Shown piece by piece: positions 24,843 to 36,089 of a stretch of DNA of 64,000 nucleotides. The stretch covers positions 1 to 64,000 of the forward strand of contig WTXD01000072.1 of assembly GCA_022496205.1 (NCBI GenBank), in the 5' to 3' direction. The position numbers and the translations under genes are program-made. Origin of the DNA: Gloeopeniophorella convolvens. Its lineage: Eukaryota; Basidiomycota; Agaricomycetes; Russulales. Every line of letters begins with the position of its first letter. Position 1 is the stretch's first letter. The notes below the pieces were generated by a model. It made no database searches. It was not told the origin of the DNA and saw only the letters and a program-made list of their open reading frames with translations.

Positions 24843-26941
24843 CCGAGACGCGACTCCTGCTATCTTTGACCGCTGGGACGCACCGTGCCAGCCGTCCGAC
24901 CAATTTTGATGAATCCTGATATTTTCTCTATCGCCTAGCGTCGCTATCATCAATTTGATATATACAAGTTTTTGCGCCTCCGTGTCAGGAATCCAAGCAC
25001 GGTTTCCTCCTCCAATATTCCTCTGGACAGCTCCATCTAATGTGTCTTCCACGCGCGTATGTGACGTCTCAGCGCTCAGTTGGGACATCTGATTTCTACA
25101 CGATCCAGCGTTCTAGAGCGTTCTCTGGGCCTGTTGACACCGACGGGCGTACGATCGAACCGCGAGCAACCCGCGGAGCGCCGGGCACTGCTAGCTCATC
25201 GCGGACACTCGCCTCCTTACGCCGGCACACTTGCCAGCGTCCCTACTAGTTTACTACAGGGCGCAGCGCCCCCTGGGGCTTCTCTCCGTGCAATCGCCCC
25301 AGGGCTTTCCTTACAGAAACGATGCTCTTGAGCGAGTCCTGAGATTCAACCTGTTACATAGGAGAACCCTCGACGTGCCAGGCGCCCACGTGATGAGCGC
25401 GCGACAGTTCATTCGTCTCACTGGCTCTTTTCGTGTGCACGCAACGCTGGAGATAGCACAGAAGCCGAGATACCTCGTTCATTCCGGACCAGATGACTAC
25501 CACGTTGTAAAGATGGTCCCGCGAGACGCCCCGGCGTTTGATAGGTGCACCCTAATCGAGCCTGCTGCCTACGAGACGGCGTTAGGTTCAGCTCTCGCTG
25601 CCAAGTGCGCCCGAACGCCCAAAGTCGATAGCTTTGTGCGGGGTGAGAGCGTGCGCACGGAGCGCACGTTGCAACCGTGCAGCCCGTCGCGCGACGTGCA
25701 CCGATACATGAGTCGAAGCACGACACCCGACGGGCATGCGGCGCGCTCCTTTCCCGATCCCGCAGGTGTGTCGGCATAATGAACTGCTCGAGATTACATC
25801 CGAGACCTTGCGCGGAACCCCAGCAAAAGTGCGGCGACCTACCGACGATCAGAAACTCACGTACGCACGCTACATCCCTGCACAAAGCCAATTTGAGGGA
25901 CTCCGGGTGGCGAGACTACGGACTCGCCAGAAAGGAAAGCAGCGAGCCATTATGGAACGTGCCCATCGGCATGTGAGAGAGAAGGCGCGAAGCGCCTATC
26001 TGCAAATAGCAGCCCGCCTGCCCCCAAGCGCGCCCGATGACGTGCGTGATTTCCCTTCCGGCCTCGATGGCGCGCGCTACGTTATCGTCGCGAGCCGGCG
26101 GCGTTCAGTGCACAACCCCCGTTTTACGGCGCGCTAGAAGCGTCGGACCATGCGCGCGGGCATCGGCGAATCCGCCGTCTGTGGCGCGCGTGAGCTGTGG
26201 GGCCTGCTCTTGGTGCGGCGAAGGACCCCCGCGACCGCACGCGAAACCAATGTCTGCTGCACCGCACGCCGACCGCCACTCGGCGCGAGCCCACCGGCAC
26301 GCGCGCGCGCAATAGCGGGGTCCACCGGTCCCGGACGCCGCGCTGCGTGCAGGGCAGACCGAGCACGTTGCGCCACCGACGCAGGGCCTGGCCGAATCAG
26401 GCTGATCTGGATGCATGGAAAGCTGTCAAGCTGTCAGGATCTCGGGTGGCTTCTTGTTTGGGACTCGGCTGCAGGCACCGTGTTTTCCTTGTTCCTCTGG
26501 TTCGCGGCGTAAAGGCTCCGTGCATTTTCTGCACTGTGAAACAGGGCGCACAGCACACGGAGAAACTGTGCGGTGCGGTGCAGCGGGCGCGCGCTTGCGG
26601 CGAGAATTGAGCGAGGGGGCTGAAGATTGAAAGCAGGGGGCGTGCGAAAGGATGGTTATCTAAGCGGAGAGATCGCGGTGCCGGCAGGCTGGCCGAGAGC
26701 ATGGCGTCCCTCACTCATGTCGAGGCCGTCGCTTTGCCGCCTGTCACCTAAGAATGTCACCCCTTCACCCAAACACGGCCCACACACACCGGCCGTAAAT
26801 CCAGTTCAGCCCCTCAATGCGAAAAAACAATATGTGCGATAAACTGAGGGCCCGCAATAAATACCGGCCTGCAGCCGCAGGTCTCCCCTTTCTCCCCCGT
26901 GCTTGCTGTATCCCCTCTCCAGTTCGCGTCCGGCCGCCGTC
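24843..26941. other. Downstream flank of copy D and intergenic region
   Basis: 24843-25800 repeats the flank found after copies B and C. From there to the secreted-protein gene at 26942 the sequence is GC-rich with overlapping frames; I see no supported gene. An AT-rich patch (cgcaataaata, about 26853-26863) lies roughly 80 bases before the next ATG. Confidence 0.5.
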
Positions 26942-28068
26942 ATGATGCAGAGATTCGCTTGTGTTCTCCTCGTCGCCTCCGCTGTTCTTCTTGGCCTCGT
27001 CGTACCTTCCGGAGCTGCGTCGCTCCAGAGGCGTGAGACAAATGCACAACGTTTCGCTCGCGGTCTGCCACCGCTGCCGCCCATCAGGCGGACTTCCACT
27101 GACAGTATGTCGCACTGTTGCTCTACACGAACTCGCAGTAATCATACACACGCAGCTGCAAAGCGTAGTCAAGCGTCGCCGCAGGTACAGACTGGCAAGC
27201 CACAGCCTCCGTGAGTGAACCACCTGGGTCAATTGTCGGCTCTTCTGAAATAGCGTCTTTTAGTCCCTCAGGTCGTCTCGAGGTGCGCTGGGCCGTCAAT
27301 GGCTCTGTCGCGGGCTACATTGCGAACAATGCCACCGCAGGCCCGTACGTGCTGCGCTGTCCTGCCCTTTCACCTTCTTATGTGCATCTCCAGGATTGGT
27401 CTCAATCTCAACCCCGACCCTAATCAGTTGCCGGATTGCGATCTTCACGTCGAATACTCGGATTCGAGTCTCGTAGCCTTGGTACGTCATCATTGAGGTG
27501 CCTGGTCGCTGCCCTAGGGCCCCGTCTTCACGTTTCTCATTTTGTACCGGAATGTATGCAGGATGCGAAGTTCCCTGCGCCTTTCTACGTCGGCGGTAAT
27601 GGCACGCTTCCTCTAGCAGCAGGGTCCCCAAAGTAAGCCTTGGCAGATTCCCGTTGTGGAACATCGACATCCTAATGATGCAATCAGCACAATCGAGTTC
27701 ATCAATGTTGAGGCGGGACGTAAGGGCGCCTGCTAATTTTGCACGCGCGCTATGGCACTGACGCTCTGCCCTGTAGCATGGGCTGCAGTCTGGGCATTGG
27801 ACTGGAATACGGGGGTGCTGAACGGTCAGTGCCTGCCGTACCTCGTGGCATCTGCCTGCCCTGTGCTGAACGTGGCCCGCACGTGTTTCTAGCGACCTGG
27901 ACCAATCCAGACGGGAGCAAGGACCAACCTTCACTCGCATATGACCCTGCACTCAATGCATTGAACTTTACTGGCGACTTCACTGCGCTCTATAACCTCA
28001 TTAGCCCCCCTACGCAGTACCTCGTTGTGCGTAGTCTCATCTGCGCCGTGCGACCCCTGTTCACCTGA
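26942..28068 (+). CDS. Secreted protein of the RFARG-PPLPP family, paralog 1
   Basis: Small secreted protein of a family frequent in Agaricomycetes, function unknown. Exons 26942-27104, 27156-27210, 27264-27344, 27394-27481, 27562-27632, 27688-27719, 27777-27824, 27893-28068 join to 237 residues. A signal peptide (about residues 1-27) is followed by RRETNAQRFARGLPPLPPIRR, the family hallmark. Then comes the core GRLEVRW...GYIANN, and later AVWALDWNTGVLNATWTNPDG, matching the family pattern of repeated beta strands. Splice phases agree with paralogs 2 and 3. The usual short last exon is missing: the frame runs from QYLVV through the position of the expected final intron to a stop at 28066-28068. 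Either the intron was lost with a changed end, or the 3' model is wrong. Expected to be secreted. Confidence 0.75.
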
Positions 28069-29063
28069 TTGCACCCGTCACAGAACCTTTTCCTCGTTTC
28101 GCCCTAGGCAGGCCATACTGACCACGAACTCTTTTCACGGACACTACTTTCTAACGGACACCCTCTTACCTGCGCCATCATTTGTTAGGCATGGCATCAC
28201 AGATTACGGACTACGCTTGCTACGATCATGCTGACAATTGTATACGTTCAACTGCGCTGCATCCGCAGGACGCGTGCGCCTTCACATGTCACACCTCATA
28301 GACTTTTACTTACGACACTGGCAGACGTCGGACTCTTGATACTGTACTCATTCTGTACTGTATTGTGAGCCAGGACAACTACTGTTTGTTTTTTGAACCT
28401 CGGCCTAGCCCAGAGACCCTAGCTTCCTCGGCCTCGGACCGGAGTCAGTGGGCGGGCGCTTTGTCAGCCCGCGATAAGGGGCCGGGGGCGCTGCTGTCAA
28501 TGTTTGGCAATGGCTTTTGAACATAACAGGGCCAAACCACCCCTCAACGTCACGCGGTTTGCAAATTCGACGAGAAGCAAGCACTGATAAGTAGGCGTGT
28601 TGCCTCGTGCTGCGGCATCAAAGCCCTCAGCTTGGCACGAGTTCGCGTGCACGCGCGGTGTGGAGTAACAAAACCAGGCGTCGATTGCATGCGTGCGTAC
28701 TTGCGTTTCGGTCACGTCGGATTGTGCACATGGACAATGGAGCTGACGTACGAACGCGTTAGATGCTGACACCGCACTTGCCGATGGATCGCTCGCCCGG
28801 CCGTAGCAACGACACGACTGTACGGCTGCGCGCCGCACACATCTAAGTAGGCTACCGACGCCGGACGGCCGCTAGCTAAAAAAGGGCGCACTAGCCGACG
28901 GCGCACGTGTAGATAGTAGCGCTGCCCTATAAGCCCGCGCCTGCGCGAATTTCCGCTCTCCCATCCCCTGTCCGTCTCTCCCCTCCCCCTTGTGCCTCTC
29001 CCTCTTGCCCGCGGGCCCCTTTCGTTCCTTGCACGAACCGAACTAAAGACTCTACCAAGAACA
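28069..29063. other. Intergenic between secreted paralogs 1 and 2
   Basis: Nothing coding recognised. A possible TATA element (cctataag, about 28925-28932) lies roughly 135 bases before the next ATG, followed by a long pyrimidine-rich leader. Confidence 0.5.
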
Positions 29064-30159
29064 ATGCAGAGCTTCACCCTCGCTATCTTCGCGCTCGTCG
29101 CCGTGCTCGCACTCGCTCTCCCCGGCGCGCGCGCGTCTGCGCACGGCTCGGGCCACCACGTCCAGCGCGACACTAATGCAGCGCGCTTCGCGCGCGGGAT
29201 GCCGCCCCTCCCGCCGACGCGCCGCTCGACGGCGAAGCGCACCTCCACGACACAGGCCTCCGTCCCGTGCGTACTCTGTGCTTCCGCCCGTGATCCGGGG
29301 CGGCGGAGTTGGCGGTTTGCTGATGTATTCGTTCGATTTTTTTTTCTGTTGGCGTCGTGCAGGACGACGGGCCGCATCCAGCTCCGCGATATCGAGACGA
29401 GCGTGACGATCGGGTACCTCCAGAACTCCGTTGCGGGCCCGTGAGTGTCGCTGCTTTTGCTTGTTCGCTCCCCTCCCGCGCCCGGCGCTCACCACGTCCG
29501 CGCGCTTCTTTTATCTTTTTCTGCTGTGCAGTACCGGTATCAACCTCGGCTTGGACGTGCTCCATGTCTGGGATCTCCAGGTGCAGTTCGACGTAGTGCA
29601 GAAGAGCCTGTTCTGCTTGGTGCGTCGCCATTTTGCATCCACGCGGGGTTTTTTTTGACGGCTGGTTTGGGTAGGGGTCGCTTTTCGAGGGTCCGGGATA
29701 CTACCTTGGTGCCGCCGTCTCTACCGAAATTTGGCAGCTCGGCCAGGTGCTGTGAGTCACGTATCCCGCGTCTGCGGCTGGTGGCTGAATTTAGTATCAG
29801 CTCCGTCGACCTCGCAGCCGTTGACATTAACGTCGAGACCTGTGCGTAATTCCTCCGACCGCTGTTTGGTGCGCGTGCTGACGGCGCCGGGCATTGCAGT
29901 CGAGGCGAACCTCTGGTCGCTCGATCTCACCACCGGCCGGCTGAGCGGCCTCTGGGAGAACGTCGACCTGACGACGATCGACATCCACATCATGTACGAC
30001 AAGGTGCAGAACGTCGTCTCGTTCTGTCCCGACGCAAATGCGTACAAGGCCGTGCACGAGAACGTCGTCGAAGTGGTGCGTCTCCCTCTTCAGTCCCATC
30101 GTTTTCGTTTCACCTGCTCACTGCCGCTCGTTTTGTAGGAGTGGTTCCTCGTCAACTAA
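29064..30159 (+). CDS. Secreted protein of the RFARG-PPLPP family, paralog 2
   Basis: Tandem paralog of the gene at 26942. Exons 29064-29266, 29363-29440, 29532-29619, 29675-29751, 29795-29841, 29900-30075, 30139-30159; 229 residues. A strong signal peptide ends near ARASA (about residue 25), then QRDTNAARFARGMPPLPPTRR. The core reads GRIQLRDIETSVTIGYLQN, then INLGLDVLHVWDLQVQF. The C-terminal part has ANLWSLDLTTGRLSGLWENVD, equivalent to the WALDWNTG...TWTNPDG region of paralog 1 but with no intron inside. The last exon encodes only EWFLVN. Introns up to 96 bases are longer than elsewhere in the window. The reading frame is continuous across all junctions. The role is unknown; secretion is inferred. 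Confidence 0.85.
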
Positions 30160-30958
30160 TCTGCCTCTTGCCGCCCGCGCATGTCCCCTCCTCATCTACC
30201 TACCCACCTCCCTTCGCCATACCACACTCGCGCTGCCCGCGCGCCTCTCCCATTTCGCCTTCTCTGTTCTTTCTTTGGATATCATAGATTGCTCAGACAC
30301 GTATACCATACCGTACATAAGTACTGACTGCTTACGCTTGCTTACTTACTTGCCCGCAGGGCGCCTCCTGCATACCTTGGATTCGTCCGAAATCTAGCGC
30401 TCTTTCTTTTGCTTCTTGTATGAACGTCTGGTGCGACTGGCGCGTTGTCCGGAAGGCGATTTGACGTTTGACGTGGTCGTTGAGTTTGGTGAGTACGCAC
30501 GCCGCCCGGCTCTGTCAGGCTCGCGTGCGTATACTTAGTCCGTGCGTGTTCCGATGGTGAGCACGTCCCTGGAGGCCTGATGGGCGCCGTCATCCGCTGA
30601 CAGGGCTGTGACGGCCGCCCACCATGTAAGCAATGTGCGCGATTTGCGCAGGGCTGGGACGCGTTTGGCTCTGTCGGAGCCGAGTTAATGTCATGTCATG
30701 GCCTTGTTCCTCGCCTGGTGCCACCCAGGCCCGCCGCCGCCCCCACAACAGGCAAGACGCGCACGCCACACCCTCTGAAGATGGCATACGCTCTCGTCAT
30801 GCTAGGACATCAGACAAATCCTGTCACCGCCGCGCAGCTGCAACGCCGCCGCCCATATGCAGCCAGCTTCCTCCCGCGCCCTAAGAAGGCCAGGCTGTCG
30901 GCGAGCCCCCAACCCCTCTCCTCCTCCCCCTCCCTCCCCGGTGCGCGGAACAGCAGCG
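30160..30958. other. Intergenic between secreted paralogs 2 and 3
   Basis: The first part is a pyrimidine-rich 3' flank; the second is the upstream region of paralog 3. No gene recognised. Confidence 0.5.
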
Positions 30959-31852
30959 ATGTACAAGCTCGTCCTCGCGCTCTTCGCCCTGTTCGCGCTC
31001 CTCGCGCCCGCAGCCGCCGGCTACATCCCCCCGCCGCCCGCGCGCCCGTCCTCCACGCCCCCGCAGACCGTGAACGGCCGCCTCGAGATCCGCGACCTCA
31101 CAGGCCGCGTGCGCCTCGGGTACATCGAGAACGCGCTCTCGCGCACGCCGTGCGTCCTCCCGGCGTCCGTCCGCGATTCGCACGGCTGACCTGACGCGCG
31201 CAGGATCCTCGGGCTCACGCCGGCGTCGTCGCCGCGCGCGTCGGACCTCGCCGCGGCGTTCGACCCGCGCGCGCACACGCTGCTCGCGACGAACGCGCGC
31301 TTCGCCGCGCCGTACTTCCTCGGGTCGTCGTTCCCGTACGCGAACGACCCGGGCGCGGCCGTGCCAGAGTGCGTGCCTGTTTGATCGCTCCGGGGGAGGG
31401 CTGACGTGTTGGCGGGCAGGGAGATCCTGTTCACGAACGTGCCTGAGAGCGGTGCGTGCTTTTGTGTTTGCGTTTGCGTGGTGGGAGTTGCTGACGAGGT
31501 TGTCTGTCGTGCAGCCGGCGCGGAGGTGTGGTCCTTCGACGCGTTCACGCGCGAGCTTACCAGTGCGTCCCCCCGCGGGTGCTGCTCCCTCCTCGGCGGC
31601 GGCTAGTAACCGACGCCGGCGGGCAGTCCACCTCCCGAACCCGCACGGCGGCAGCGTGCAGCCCGTCTTTGCGCTCGACACGTACCAGAACGCGCTCGAG
31701 CTCGTCACGGACGTGCCGGTGTTCCTCGCGGCCACGCGCGCGTCCGAGCCGCCCGACAAGCAGCCTGTCCTCGTCGTGCGTGCAGTCAGCCCCCCGCCGC
31801 ACTCCATACTGATGCATGGATTGGCTCGCAGAGGATCTACTTGGTCGACTGA
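30959..31852 (+). CDS. Secreted protein, paralog 3 (hallmark motif lost)
   Basis: Third tandem member. Exons 30959-31149, 31204-31368, 31420-31451, 31515-31562, 31627-31775, 31832-31852; 201 residues. Signal peptide residues 1 to about 20 (LVLALFALFALLAPAAA), then a Pro-rich stretch in place of the RFARG-PPLPP motif. The core NGRLEIRDLTGRVRLGYIEN matches the other two. The AEVWSFDAFTRELT and NPHGG segments are equivalent to the WALDWNTG and NPDG segments of paralog 1, and the last exon encodes RIYLVD, equivalent to EWFLVN in paralog 2. Exons that are separate in paralogs 1 and 2 (leader plus core) are fused here. Codon use is extremely GC-rich, which creates a long false antisense frame. The frame is continuous and the gene looks intact. 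Confidence 0.85.
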
Positions 31853-33459
31853 GCGCGCCGGTGCGCGCGCATGACGCTTGTGCGCCTTTTCGCCCTCGAA
31901 CACTAACTCTAGCCTCCTGCGGACTATACCTACTGTACCTTATCTCTTATCCTTCCACTGCCGTGTTGTTTTCTGTCCATCTGTTGTTGGTTCCAGTTGT
32001 ATGCGCTGTGCGTGGACACTCGCCCGCGCTCCCACCCCAGTCCTCCTTTGTACCCTCCCTTCGTTTGATAAGAATCGTAGTTCAATTGGACACTTCATTT
32101 CGCACCGGCTTTCTCAAGCACTTATGACGTCTCGAGGAACCCATCGCCGGCGGTCTTGGCAAGGCAAGTAGAATCAGCAGCCAGTCGATTGTATTGACAG
32201 GGCCGCAAGCCGCGCTGTATCCCCCATGCGTCCTTCTGCAATTCTGTATTGGAAGCTCGGAGGACAACGCTTGTTTTGAGTTGCCGGTCCTCAAGAGGAG
32301 CCGCGGCGAAGTCGCTTGGTGTGGTTGCTTCTGAGTGACGTCAGAAGGTATATAAACTTCTTGTCCTTCAAGTCAGACGTGTTGAGGATCAGAGCGCCCA
32401 GACAGCAGGACCCAGTGAGCTACTCAGGCTGTGTTTATTTGGTTTGCATGGGCAGCGCAGATGGTCCAGCAGGGGGCATGCAGCCGTCGGCAGTGGTGAC
32501 GCCGTGACTGTCTCGTCATGCGGTGCGCATGCTATCAATGCAAATCCTCCTGCTCGAGTGTAGCGCCGATCAAGGGTAGAAGACGTCCGGCAATCAGTGA
32601 TGCACTCAAGTCAAGGTTGCTTCCGGGGCGACCCAGTGGTAGAAGCTGTGCTGACTGGTGCAGGTATGCACCTGTCAATCCCCCGGTGCGTGATCTGATG
32701 GAGGATCATCAGGAGGATTCTCGGCATCTGCGCGACGCGCCAGCCGGAAATCCTGCTTTGTAAAGGTGCACTACAGATAATCGCAGACAGTCCTGGTCAG
32801 AGAAGGTCTGAGGGCCGGTCAAGCAAAAGGTTGGCAGGAGCTGGGCAGGGAGGTTGAGAAAAGAGGCTTGCACAGTGGGGCTTATCAAATAAGTACGTGA
32901 CATAGCGCGGAGCCTCACTCAGTGCATTTTTTCTCCATTTGCTACTTACCGCCATCATGCTCACCTCATCCAGGAGTTCAATGAAACGCTGGCCAGAATA
33001 GCCGCAGCTACGTACCACTCTGTTACCACTCTGCGCCTGCGAAGCTGTGCGGCCAGGCGTTTTCAAACTCGATGCGCGGAGCCCTCATGGCTCCGTGAAC
33101 ATTCAGTCGTTTCTCCATTGGGAGGAATCCAAGAATGCACTGCAAGCCAGAGCCTGCCAAACGTGCTAGAGACGGCCCATGCTGCCATCTCTGATGCTAG
33201 CGACCGATCGCTCCTCAGGTTCCGCAGGCGCCAGCCACGAGCGAGTATTAAAGGGCCCCAGCTTGGATCGTGTTTCTTCAGCTCCTGCTCACTTTGCATC
33301 TACCCTAAGCACTGGTTGGTGAGTGGGCTCCCGTGAACAACGCCTGGACAATGTGCTGACGCTCTGTAGCTTGCCATTTCGTTCTTTCGCGACTCGCTCT
33401 CGATTCTGTCCTACACATTTATTGTCTGCACGCCCCTTCCCGCCCAACAAGCAATCGTC
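31853..33459. other. Intergenic, nothing supported
   Basis: Short frames only. A TATA-like string (gtatataaac) near 32347 has no gene after it that I can support. Confidence 0.5.
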
Positions 33460-34000
33460 ATGCGCTCTTCTGCCGTTGTCGCTGCCGTCACCGTGTCTCT
33501 TGCTCTGCCCTCTATCGCTGCACCCTTCGCCGAGTGCGTGTCCATCCTGTCATCTGCGACGATACCTCTGCTAACCTTCTGTGCTGACTTGTGCTACAGT
33601 TCCAAGAGGGATGTCGACACAATCCTCGGTGATGGGCGCGCTATTCGACAACCTCGTCTCAACACTCAGCTCGGGCATCAACTTGAAGACCCGCGCGGAA
33701 ATTGAGTGCGTCCCGTGCTCCTCTTTGTCGATCTGCGGTGTGTTGACTGCGGTGCTCTCAGGCGCTCGTTCATCGACGACGTGCTGAAATATCTCGGAGT
33801 GGGCAAGGGCCTGACGGACCCGATCCAAGTGGGCCCGGGCCTCGCATCGGCCCCTAGCTCGCGCCGCGACATCACGTAAGTCGGGCGAGTGCACTGCCCT
33901 CCGAGTGCGGAGGCGAGTCGCGTGCTGATGACCTTCCAGCGCGGACCAGCTCATCGCTGCGGCCATCCTCTCGGCGCGCGCACTGGAGGGCCTTGACTGA
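33460..34000 (+). CDS. Small secreted protein, unrecognised
   Basis: Not a member of the preceding family. Exons 33460-33533, 33607-33705, 33762-33875, 33940-34000 join to 115 residues. The first exon is a signal peptide (MRSSAVVAAVTVSLALPSIA, then APFA). The mature part is about 90 residues, has no cysteine, and is predicted helical and mildly amphipathic (ALFDNLVSTLSSGINLK, SFIDDVLKYLGVGKG, ADQLIAAAILSARALEGLD). The second-intron acceptor was chosen at 33605-33606 because only that site keeps the downstream exons in one frame; the nearer site at 33598-33599 would run into a stop. Small Cys-free secreted proteins of this sort are widespread in wood-decay fungi. No function can be assigned. 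Confidence 0.65.
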
Positions 34001-35624
34001 GCGGGTCCAAGCTGGACGGGAGTGACGCTGTAGGCGGTGGACCCCGGAATTTCGCATACTAACGATATGGCTTGATGTCAATGTCAATGCATGGTGTCTT
34101 TGGCTGAGCTCACAAACCGACCGCTGCCTGATCGTTCCGCCCCGCTACTTACATACTCGAGGGGCTCGCAGCGGTCCCAGCGTCAGCACTGAGCGCTGAA
34201 GCTGAAGTCACGGGGCCGTACTAACTAGCGGAAGGGGAGATCGTGCGTCGATATTGCGTGGCGCTTGCGCTGACGTAACGTCGCTACGCTTGACCGTCTC
34301 GCACCACCCAGGACGACATTCGTTCGCGACTGGCGCGATTCAGCACCTCACGCAATAGATTGCACAACAATTTCCAGTACTTACAGGCGCTGCTACTGCG
34401 CCTTGTGTATCAACCCAGCTATTCTGAGCTCCCTGATCATTTTCAACCACAAACCTCTCTATGCCATCTTGGCGACGCGCGGCATATCCTGGTACCTTGC
34501 AATTGATTGGATTGACTCCGTCGATTTCGTCCAAAACAATACCCTCGTGTGTCACTCGAAATGAGTGGCTGTTCATATCTCGCGTGGGCCTATCGTCTGC
34601 TTTACTCAGGGAGTTGGCGTATTGGGGAGCCTCAAGGCTTCATTCGTCAAGGCTTATACGCATAGCAACCGTCCGTACGTCTTCGCTGGACGTTCCGCGA
34701 TCCTCTTTATAATTGACTTTTCGTTCCTCCCTCTCTACTCCGCATCGATAGCATGACCTGTACTGCTCCGCAGCCAACACGGCTTCTTTTTCGGTCATGG
34801 GTGCGGTCCTTTCGGACTCTCATGCTCACCCTGCGTGTTATCGCCCAGAACCGGCCTCAGGTGGTACGCCTTCTTTATCCTGGGATACGGTTGCATCGAT
34901 ACACCGACCAAGGATTGTCGGTCATGTGGGTCTGTGTTTGCAATATCATACGCCGCTCCCTCATGCTCACTGGTTCTATGTTGTCACCCTTGTTCCGTAG
35001 CCATTCCGCAGAATACGTTCAGCAGGTGGCGCCGCTCAGAGAAGGTCTGATACCTCCCGGTGCGTAAACGGTTGTTATTTGCAGCCATGAGAAGCTTATC
35101 GTATTCCCACGCCAAGGTTTGGGCGTCGTCTGCCCGCTTCCAAGTTGTGCTATTCGTGCCGCAGTCTTGTCTCGAATAAGGCATTCTCCTCTGGCCCTTC
35201 GGTCCTCGAGCATCCTGACAAGTGCTTGCGATCAAGAAGTGGTAACATAGGGACCCCGTGCTCTGCACCGATGAGTCAAGTGTTCCTGAGCGCCTAAATA
35301 TTCTTCTATTCCCCCTTTAATGCGCACCTCTTCACATCGGGTCCTTGGACAGTTCCAACATACCTCTCGATCTGTCATGCAAGGAGTGCGACGCACCTGT
35401 AGCGTGAATGCTATGCGACGTCTCGTCTTTTGCCATGGGGATAACAACAACCCTCGGACTAACGATCGTGTTTTGGGGATCGCTGGAGTTGTTCACAGAA
35501 GCCGGCGCTTTTGTCGCATTTACTGTGAGGCGCCTTGTCGTTCTCGCTCCGCACCCGGATGAAATTCTTCTACGTCCGCCGAAGACCCAATCGCCGAGAT
35601 CGGTCCTTCCGTAACGTGTGCAGA
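34001..35624. other. Intergenic upstream of the P450
   Basis: No supported gene. Frames are short and without domains. Confidence 0.5.
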
Positions 35625-35632
35625 TATATAAA
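35625..35632 (+). promoter_or_regulatory. TATA box of the P450 gene
   Basis: TATATAAA 36-43 bases upstream of the ATG at 35668. Confidence 0.55.
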
Positions 35633-35667
35633 CAGGTACTTCCCAGAAGACGGTCTCAGGGAGCCTC

Positions 35668-35895
35668 ATGATGGACGGCCCCTTAAACTTCCCGCTCGCG
35701 TTGTTCGGTGTAGTCGCGCTATTAGCGTTTGTGTATGCCCGCCGGTGCCGCTCGTTCCTGAGACAGCTTCGAGGTCCCAAAGCAACTTCCTTTTGGATCG
35801 GTGAGTACTTCGATTGCTTCTGTCATTTAGGCTGTACGTTCGACGGTGTGTTGTAGGGAACGAAGGCGATATCTATTATCAGAATGAAGTCGGGG
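35668..35895 (+). pseudogene. Cytochrome P450, 5' part (split by LINE)
   Basis: N-terminal end of a microsomal cytochrome P450. Exon 1 is 35668-35800: residues near 6-25 form the membrane anchor (FPLALFGVVALLAFVYARR), followed by the proline/glycine hinge LRGPKATSFWIG. After a 56-base GT-AG intron, exon 2 begins at 35857 (NEGDIYYQNEVG) and is cut at 35895 by a LINE. The rest of the same codon series resumes at 41470, after the LINE poly(A), starting with a copy of the last 13 bases (AATGAAGTCGGGG). The interruption adds about 5.6 kb to an exon, with stops in all frames, so the gene should be inactive unless the insert is removed. The pre-insertion junction is unambiguous. Confidence 0.88.
35883..35895. 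repeat. Target-site duplication of the LINE, left copy
   Basis: AATGAAGTCGGGG here is repeated exactly at 41470-41482, directly after the A tail. A 13-base duplication is usual for target-primed insertion. Confidence 0.9.
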
Positions 35896-36089
35896 GCACA
35901 AACGTTCCCAGCTCCTAACAAGACTGGGCGGCAACTGGGGACAATGGGAGGCAGGGGAACCCCCCTTGCCGATCACCAACCCCAGGAACCGGAGGTTAAA
36001 AACCAACCTCACGCGTCTAGCAGACAGAGTTGCCGACGGCGGCGAAAAACTCAACCTCTACGCAGCACCCCTTGGTCACGCGACAATGC

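Noticed and set aside
30881..31903. A 340-codon minus-strand frame over secreted paralog 3
   Set aside because: Antisense shadow of a very GC-rich spliced gene; the composition (Arg runs) and the sense-strand family match rule it out.
32340..32520. TATA-like string as a promoter
   Set aside because: No coding exon with family or splice support follows it.
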